33,629 nt of DNA from positions 1 to 33,629 of the forward strand of contig JAPKXQ010000034.1 in NCBI GenBank assembly GCA_026394765.1, given 5' to 3'. Position 1 is the first letter of the stretch; every line of letters starts with the position of its first letter. This document shows positions 27,493 to 33,629 of this stretch, in pieces. This DNA is from Methanomicrobiales archaeon. Its GTDB lineage: Archaea; Halobacteriota; Methanomicrobia; Methanomicrobiales; Methanospirillaceae. The position numbers and the translations under genes are program-made. Under the pieces are notes generated by a model that worked only from the letters and a program-made list of their open reading frames with translations, was not told the origin of the DNA and ran no database searches.

Positions 27493-29428
27493 GTTTCTGC
27501 TCCACGCCCCATTCCAGCCCGCCGGGTCTCAACCTGATGCGATAGCCTCTCTCTGCAGCGGACTTGCATCTGGTGCACAAGCACAGACCCTCCTTGGGGT
27601 GACGGGTTCGGGAAAGACTTTTACCATGGCCAATGTCATTGCGGCGGTGCAGCGCCCCACCCTGATAATGGCCCATAATAAGACCCTCGCTGCCCAGCTA
27701 TACCAGGAGCTGAAGGACTTCTTCCCTAAGAACCGGGTCGAATACTTCGTTTCCTACTATGACTTCTACCAGCCTGAGTCCTATCTCCCGGCCCGAGACA
27801 TGTACATCGAAAAAGATGCGCAGATCAATCCCAGGCTCGAACAGATGCGCCTTGCAACCACCGCCTCACTCCTCTTACGCCGTGATGTCATCGTCGTCGC
27901 CTCAGTCTCCTGTATCTACGGTCTTGGAAAGCCTGAGCACTACCGGGAGATGGGGTTCGAACTTGAGGTGGGCCAGCGGGTCGACCGACGGGAGATAATC
28001 ACCCGACTCGTTGCCTCACTCTATGAGCGTAATGACATAGAGCTCCTGCCTGGACGGTTTCGGGTAAAGGGAGAGACGATCGATCTGGTCCCTGCTTATG
28101 CCAAAAACATTATCAGGATCGAACTCTTCGGGGACGAAGTCGAGCGAATAACAGAGATCGAGCGACCCGGAGGCGCATTGCTGGAGCGGCTTCAGTACTT
28201 TCATGTCTTTCCGGCCCGCCACTACGTGCTCCCTGAATCGGCGCAGAAACGCGCACTTCAATCGATTCGTGAGGAACTGATTATCAGGCTTCCGGAGCTC
28301 GGCATGCTGGAGGCCCACCGGCTAGAGCAAAGGACCCATTTTGACCTCGAGATGATCGAGGAGACCGGGACATGCAAAGGGATTGAGAACTACTCCCGCC
28401 ACTTCGACTTTCGCAGCCCTGGGGAGAAGCCCTACTGCCTCCTGGACTACTTCCCAAAAGACTTTCTCCTCATCATCGACGAGAGCCACCAGACGATCCC
28501 TCAGATACATGGGATGTACAACGGCGACCGCTCGCGCAAGAAGGCCCTCGTGGAGTATGGGTTTCGGCTCCCGAGCGCGTATGACAACCGCCCACTCAGA
28601 TTTGAAGAGTTTGCGTGCTTCATGCGCAGCGTCATCTTTGTCTCTGCCACCCCGGGAGACTACGAGCGCAGGATCTCATCCTGTTTAGTAGAGCAGATCA
28701 TCAGGCCCACGGGTCTTGTGGACCCTTACGTCGAGGTCAGGCCATCGGCAGGACAGGTCGCGGATGTGATTGCAGAGATAGGTACTACCACAGCCCGTGG
28801 CGATCGGATTCTCCTCACCACCCTGACCAAGAAACTCGCAGAAGAACTGACCGAGTATCTCGCCACGAAGGGGATCAGGACACGCTATCTGCATTCAGAT
28901 ATCGACACCCTGGAGCGGACCGAGATAATCCGCGAGCTCAGGCTGGGGAGATTCGACGTCCTTGTCGGGATAAACCTCCTCCGTGAAGGCCTCGACATCC
29001 CTGAGGTCGGCTTCATAGGGATCCTTGACGCCGACAAGGAAGGGTTCCTCAGGGACGCACGAAGCCTGATACAGATAATAGGGAGGGCGGCACGAAACGC
29101 GAACTCCAGGGTTGTACTATATGCAGATAATGTTACAGGATCGATGAAAGAGGCCATTTCAGAGACAGAACGGCGCCGTGCACTCCAGGTAGCTTACAAT
29201 ATACAACATGGGATAACCCCGCAGACGATCTGCAAACCTGTAAAAGAACGGGAAGTGGTGGTCAAAGATACCAGGCACATCCCGTGCGCCGAGGTCCCTG
29301 CCCTTCTTATCGACTTTGAGGCAAAGATGAAGGCAGCGGCTGAACGACTCGACTTCGAGGAGGCGATAGCGCTTCGAGACCAGGTCCGCAGGCTCAGAAC
29401 ACGTCTCGATGAGAGCGGGGCAGGCTGA
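27485..29428 (+). CDS. uvrB: UvrABC system protein B
   Basis: ATG at 27485 overlaps the uvrC stop by 8 nt. TLLGVTGSGKTFTMANVI, YFVSYYDFYQPESYLP, FLLIIDESHQTIPQIHGMYNGDRSRK, and C-terminal UVR motif. Confidence 0.97.
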   Translation: MHEFLLHAPFQPAGSQPDAIASLCSGLASGAQAQTLLGVTGSGKTFTMANVIAAVQRPTLIMAHNKTLAAQLYQELKDFFPKNRVEYFVSYYDFYQPESYLPARDMYIEKDAQINPRLEQMRLATTASLLLRRDVIVVASVSCIYGLGKPEHYREMGFELEVGQRVDRREIITRLVASLYERNDIELLPGRFRVKGETIDLVPAYAKNIIRIELFGDEVERITEIERPGGALLERLQYFHVFPARHYVLPESAQKRALQSIREELIIRLPELGMLEAHRLEQRTHFDLEMIEETGTCKGIENYSRHFDFRSPGEKPYCLLDYFPKDFLLIIDESHQTIPQIHGMYNGDRSRKKALVEYGFRLPSAYDNRPLRFEEFACFMRSVIFVSATPGDYERRISSCLVEQIIRPTGLVDPYVEVRPSAGQVADVIAEIGTTTARGDRILLTTLTKKLAEELTEYLATKGIRTRYLHSDIDTLERTEIIRELRLGRFDVLVGINLLREGLDIPEVGFIGILDADKEGFLRDARSLIQIIGRAARNANSRVVLYADNVTGSMKEAISETERRRALQVAYNIQHGITPQTICKPVKEREVVVKDTRHIPCAEVPALLIDFEAKMKAAAERLDFEEAIALRDQVRRLRTRLDESGAG

Positions 29429-29459
29429 ATTGCAGTGCGACGCTCATTCACAGACCGGG

Positions 29460-30485
29460 TCACTCAAATTTTTTTGGAGCCAGCTCACCTTTGGGGATGC
29501 GGGCCCACATCTTCACGAAACTGGTGACTGCGCGAGAGGGAACTCTCCTGGTAACGCGCTGTCTTTTCCGCAGCATACCAGGGACTCCGATTAGTCCGTC
29601 CCATTTCGCTTTCAGAATCACACCTAACTTCCCGTGGTATGCATAGTAAGGGATGAGTGCGATCGTCCTCCCCAGGATCCATGGGAGCGAAGTGAGGAGG
29701 AAGATGGGGGGAAAGTCCTTGAACGGGTACCAGAGTATGTTACGGTTCCCATAATAGACCGCAATCGCGGAACGAAACCCACTGGTCCCACCATGAAGAT
29801 GGACCACCACCGCGTCAGGGACGTATACACACAGCCAGCCGGCGAGATGTGCCCTGAAAGCGACGTCAACGTCCTCCATATAAAGAAAAAACTCCTCATC
29901 AAAAAGGCCGATCTCCTGAAGCATCACCCGGCGGTAGAGGGCCGACCCACCACAGGGCCCAAAGACCTCCTCCTGATGATCATACTGCCCGATATCTGGC
30001 TCGAACATACCCCGGTCCCAGGACGCACCACTCCGAGAGACCCGGATACCGGCAGAATTTATCCTCCCATCAGGAAAGACCATCTTGGGAGCGCACATCC
30101 CAATGGCAGGGTCATTCCTCATGACATGCACGAGGTGTGTGAGAAAGTCCCTCTGCGGGATGGTATCGGTATTCAGGGTGAGGACAAATTCGCCACATGA
30201 CGCGTTAATTCCGGCATTTACCCCACCAGCATAGCCATGGTTCTTCTGCAGTGCTATAGTGCGCACCATTGGATACTGTTCACTTATTAGGGCGAGGCTC
30301 CCGTCCGTGGACCCGTTGTCGACCACGACCACTTCTACGCCTGCAGTGGCACTGGGCATGAGTGCACTGAGGCACCTGGAGAGGAGATGTTCACCATTGT
30401 AGTTTACGATAATGACTGATATGGCGCAGGTATCTCCATTACTTCCAGACTTTTTTTGACAATTGCCCCCTGCTGCAAGGTCCAT
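29460..30485 (-). CDS. family 2 glycosyltransferase (rhamnosyltransferase-like)
   Basis: ISVIIVNYNGEHLLSRCLSAL, VVVVDNGSTDGSL, NHGYAGGVNAGI, EFFLYMEDVDVAFRAHLAGW. Confidence 0.93.
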   Translation of the reverse strand: MDLAAGGNCQKKSGSNGDTCAISVIIVNYNGEHLLSRCLSALMPSATAGVEVVVVDNGSTDGSLALISEQYPMVRTIALQKNHGYAGGVNAGINASCGEFVLTLNTDTIPQRDFLTHLVHVMRNDPAIGMCAPKMVFPDGRINSAGIRVSRSGASWDRGMFEPDIGQYDHQEEVFGPCGGSALYRRVMLQEIGLFDEEFFLYMEDVDVAFRAHLAGWLCVYVPDAVVVHLHGGTSGFRSAIAVYYGNRNILWYPFKDFPPIFLLTSLPWILGRTIALIPYYAYHGKLGVILKAKWDGLIGVPGMLRKRQRVTRRVPSRAVTSFVKMWARIPKGELAPKKFE

Positions 30486-31582
30486 CAGCAGATCTCCTGG
30501 TATACTGCTTCCACTTTTGCGGCTACAGACTCCCAGCTGAACTCGTCACAGACGAGGCGTCGTCCTGCTGCACCCATCAGCGCACCTGCCTCCTCGTCGT
30601 CAAGAACAGAAGCGATAGCCACCGCGAGTGCCGAAGCGTCGCCGACTGGCACAATGCATCCTGCACCATATGCTCGTATCTGCGCTGCCATCCCCGCGAT
30701 AGTTGTCGCGATGACCGGTCTGCTACAGGCCATCGCCTCGAGGAGGACGATACCGAACCCCTCACGGGTTGCATCAGTTGACGGGAGGACAAAGACCCTC
30801 GCAGATGAGTAAAAAGCAGGAAGGTCGGAATCTGGGATAAATCCGGAAAAGTGAACATGCGACCTGATGCCATACTCTTTCGCCATCTCTTCGTAGTGAG
30901 TGCGCAGCGGGCCGTCCCCCCCGATGGTGAGACTGACCGGCCGGCTCATTGAGAGTATCTTAACCGCCTTGAAGAGGACTTCAACTCCCTTGTAGTGGTG
31001 AAAATCGTCCAGCACACTCAGAAACGCAATGTCGCAAAGAGGTTCCCGGACCATAGGGACGAAACAATGGGTGTCGGTCCCGGGGGGGATAAATGAGATG
31101 CGTCTATGCGCTGCAGTCAGCGTTGGGGGTAGGTACGCATCGCGTGCAACAAGGACCCTCCCTGCTTCACTGAGCACGAGTCGCTCCAGGGTGAGGTTGT
31201 AAGCCCTGGCCACCAGGTGTGTGGGGCCTCTCCCTACGATCTCGTTATGGAACGTCACCACGAGGGGCAGACCCCGAAGATGTGCGATGACCATACTCCA
31301 GTCAGCAGACCATGGTGTCGGGATGTGCGTATGGACCAGGTCAAACTCCTCTCTCAAGAGGGCCAAAGGGAGACCTGGAGTTATCTGCGTATTGGCGATA
31401 CACCCCACGTGGGGCAGGAGTCGCACAGTAACTCCAGGTACATCTGGGACTTCTCCCCCGACCGCTGCTGCGATTACCACTACCTCATGACCGCGTGCAA
31501 CAAGGGCACGAGAGAGGTGCTGAACATACCGCTCCACCCCCCCAGTCGCAGTGAACCGTACAGGTGTCTGGAGGATCCGCAT
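30485..31582 (-). CDS. family 4 (GT-B) glycosyltransferase
   Basis: MRILQTPVRFTATGGVERYVQHLSRALVARGHEVVVI, SVLDDFHHYKGVEVLFKAVKIL, GFGIVLLEAMACSRPVIAT. Internal ATG at 31582 fits better than 31636. Confidence 0.92.
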   Translation of the reverse strand: MRILQTPVRFTATGGVERYVQHLSRALVARGHEVVVIAAAVGGEVPDVPGVTVRLLPHVGCIANTQITPGLPLALLREEFDLVHTHIPTPWSADWSMVIAHLRGLPLVVTFHNEIVGRGPTHLVARAYNLTLERLVLSEAGRVLVARDAYLPPTLTAAHRRISFIPPGTDTHCFVPMVREPLCDIAFLSVLDDFHHYKGVEVLFKAVKILSMSRPVSLTIGGDGPLRTHYEEMAKEYGIRSHVHFSGFIPDSDLPAFYSSARVFVLPSTDATREGFGIVLLEAMACSRPVIATTIAGMAAQIRAYGAGCIVPVGDASALAVAIASVLDDEEAGALMGAAGRRLVCDEFSWESVAAKVEAVYQEIC

Positions 31583-31875
31583 GAAAGACGACCGCACACC
31601 TACCGTGAAGGTAGGGCGACTGACCCAACCACCCAAGCGCGGGAGCTGGTTGGTGAGTTCTTTGCATGCCTGCTATTTGAAATCATGGCGAAGTGGCCTG
31701 CAACTGGTGACCTGTGAAGGTGCAGCACGGATGCACGTGGTGATGCTTTTTTATACCCTACCTCCTATGTAGTTGGGACTATTAACCGGCAGCGCATGGA
31801 CCGCTGGGGATCTGGACATAGAGTCTGGACATATAAGATTGGAGATCACGCTGGAATGAGGAGAGGGGGTACTGC

Positions 31876-32505
31876 ATGCTCAAGGAGATGGTGAAGAAGG
31901 CAGGTGAGGAGATCGCAACTGCTCTTTCATGTGCGAAGAACCCCTTCTTCTGCGTATCAGGGGGGAAGAACTCACTTATCCTACTCCATATCGCAAAAGA
32001 ACGCGTAGGGCCGGCACTTAAGGTCCTTCATATCAATACCGGAGTGGAGTTTGTCCATGTCGCCCCTTACCTCGCCCGGCAGAGGAAGACCTGGGGTTTC
32101 TCTTTAACTACTGCAGGACCGGCACAGGGCAGAGGAGAACCCGGGGTAGTGCGTGAGGAGTGCTGCAGTGACCGCAAACGGCGCCCCCTGAAAGAAGCGG
32201 TAAGGGAGCACGGGATCGACTACCTGCTCACCGGGGTCTGCCAGGGTACCGACCCCTGTACTGCAGCAGTCTTTCGTGAGATCCCGGGGTGCAGGGTCAT
32301 TGCCCCACTTATGCCACTATCAGACCATGACGTCTGGGAGTACATCATCTCCCATGCTCTCACCCCCTGCTCGCTCTATGACGAGGGATATTCCCATATC
32401 GAGTGCGTGCCCTGTGCAGTACTCTCCCAGGACGACCGTCCATTAGACTCAGGCGGGGAAGAGACCCTGATGAGAGCGCGGATGAAAAGCCTTGGATACT
32501 TTTAA
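31876..32505 (+). CDS. PAPS-reductase-like (adenine nucleotide alpha-hydrolase superfamily) protein
   Basis: P-loop-like FFCVSGGKNSLILLHIA, LKVLHINTGVEF, ECCSDRKRRPLKEAV, IAPLMPLSDHDVWEYI. Confidence 0.8.
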   Translation: MLKEMVKKAGEEIATALSCAKNPFFCVSGGKNSLILLHIAKERVGPALKVLHINTGVEFVHVAPYLARQRKTWGFSLTTAGPAQGRGEPGVVREECCSDRKRRPLKEAVREHGIDYLLTGVCQGTDPCTAAVFREIPGCRVIAPLMPLSDHDVWEYIISHALTPCSLYDEGYSHIECVPCAVLSQDDRPLDSGGEETLMRARMKSLGYF

Positions 32506-32580
32506 TTATTCCTGCATATTTGCGGAGAATATTACAATATATTTGATATCTGGCAGAAGGAGAGTCCCAATCTATAGAGG

Positions 32581-33357
32581 ATGACCATGTGGCTCACCAA
32601 GTACCGCGAGTTGATCTGGGTCCTCGCGGTCAATCAGCTCAGGGTGAAGTACAAGAACTCACTCCTCGGAATTGCGTGGTCGTTCATCAGTCCACTCCTG
32701 ATGATGCTGGTCCTCTACTTCGTATTTGTCAATATTTTTGAGAGGACACAGGACAACTATGCCATCTATGTCCTATCAGGGCTTATTTCGTGGCGGTTCT
32801 TCTCGATAACGACATCTGTTGCGATGACTTCAGTCGTGAAGAAGTCCTCTCTCATCAACAAGATCTACTTCCCGCGCCAGATCATCATCTTCTCTTCAGT
32901 ACTCGCCAGTGCGATCAGCTATATGATCGAGGTCGCAGTTCTCCTTATCCTCATAATAATATTGGGGCCAGGGATCACCTGGACTGCCATCTTCTTCCCG
33001 GTCATCCTCGCACTATACTTCGTCATATCCTATGGTGTTAGCCTCATTCTCGCAGCACTCTATGTCTTCTACCGTGACATCAACCAGATCTGGGGGGTCA
33101 TCACCCAGGTGATGTTCTTCCTAACCCCGGTCATCTACCCGATGTCCCGACTGTCAAAGTTCCCAAAAGAGTTTCTGGACATCTACTTTCTCAACCCTTT
33201 CACCGCAGTTATGGTTGCAATCCGTGACTGTCTCCTCTATGGGATTGTCCCTGGCCTCGATACTATCCTCGTCATCCTTGTCGCTGCTCTGGTCTTCCTT
33301 ATCGCAGGGCATGTCGTTTTTTCACGCCTTGAATGGCGATTCGCAGAGGAGGCATAA
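32581..33357 (+). CDS. ABC-2 type polysaccharide export permease (Wzm-like)
   Basis: RELIWVLAVNQLRVKYKNSLLGIAWSFISPLLMMLVLYFVF; multi-TM; AALYVFYRDINQIWGVITQVMFFLTPVIYP. Confidence 0.93.
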   Translation: MTMWLTKYRELIWVLAVNQLRVKYKNSLLGIAWSFISPLLMMLVLYFVFVNIFERTQDNYAIYVLSGLISWRFFSITTSVAMTSVVKKSSLINKIYFPRQIIIFSSVLASAISYMIEVAVLLILIIILGPGITWTAIFFPVILALYFVISYGVSLILAALYVFYRDINQIWGVITQVMFFLTPVIYPMSRLSKFPKEFLDIYFLNPFTAVMVAIRDCLLYGIVPGLDTILVILVAALVFLIAGHVVFSRLEWRFAEEA

Positions 33358-33629
33358 TGGACCTCACCAGATCACAGGATGACACCGCCACAGCAGATCA
33401 TAATGAGAGATACCCTGTGGTGGTTGAGAACGTAACGAAAAAGTTTCGTATCCCGTACGAGAAGCGGAGGACAGTGTTTGAACAGGTTACCGGTTTCTTT
33501 TCGGGTAAACGAGGATATGAGGACTTCGTAGCCCTCAACAATGTCACATTCAGGGTGGCTCGCGGTGAGACACTGGGCGTGATTGGACCCAATGGTTCTG
33601 GAAAGTCCACCCTGATGTCACTCCTTGCC
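33357..33629 (+). CDS. ABC transporter ATP-binding protein (Wzt-like), truncated by window end
   Basis: ATG overlaps the permease TAA. VVVENVTKKFRIPYEKRRTVFEQVTGFF...NNVTFRVARGETLGVIGPNGSGKSTLMSLLA with Walker A. Confidence 0.92.
   Translation, partial: MDLTRSQDDTATADHNERYPVVVENVTKKFRIPYEKRRTVFEQVTGFFSGKRGYEDFVALNNVTFRVARGETLGVIGPNGSGKSTLMSLLA

Noticed and set aside
1-33629. CRISPR arrays, tRNA or rRNA genes, complete IS elements
   Set aside because: Looked for by eye in the intergenic regions; no regularly spaced repeats, cloverleaf candidates or intact transposases noticed. Short or distant repeats could have been missed without computation.

Overview
The window looks like a methanogenic euryarchaeal chromosome segment, probably Methanomicrobiales. 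That placement rests on gene content only and has not been checked by search. The central feature is a collinear minus-strand block from about 13.0 kb down to about 2.4 kb. In transcription order it reads MCP receptor, three consecutive CheW-like proteins, a vWA (TerY-like) protein, a PP2C-like phosphatase, an atypical Ser/Thr kinase, a 769-aa HEAT-repeat protein, and a second HEAT gene decayed by several frameshifts. This joins a chemoreceptor/CheW module to a vWA/PP2C/kinase phospho-signalling triad, with no CheA, CheY, CheB or CheR visible in the window. A second highlight is a class III (anaerobic) ribonucleotide reductase containing a 154-aa mini-intein. It lies next to an NrdH/glutaredoxin-like protein, and its C-terminus seems to lack the usual Zn-Cys/glycyl-radical module. 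The rest is mostly ordinary: thpR-cca, uvrC-uvrB, a CBS/DRTGG family II pyrophosphatase, a CDF transporter, an HXXEE membrane protein, an ArsR-Hsp20-like pair, two glycosyltransferases, a PAPS-reductase-like protein and a polysaccharide ABC exporter. There is also a frameshifted DUF1670-like remnant and a 1.8-kb gene-poor region. I saw no tRNA, rRNA, CRISPR array or intact transposase.
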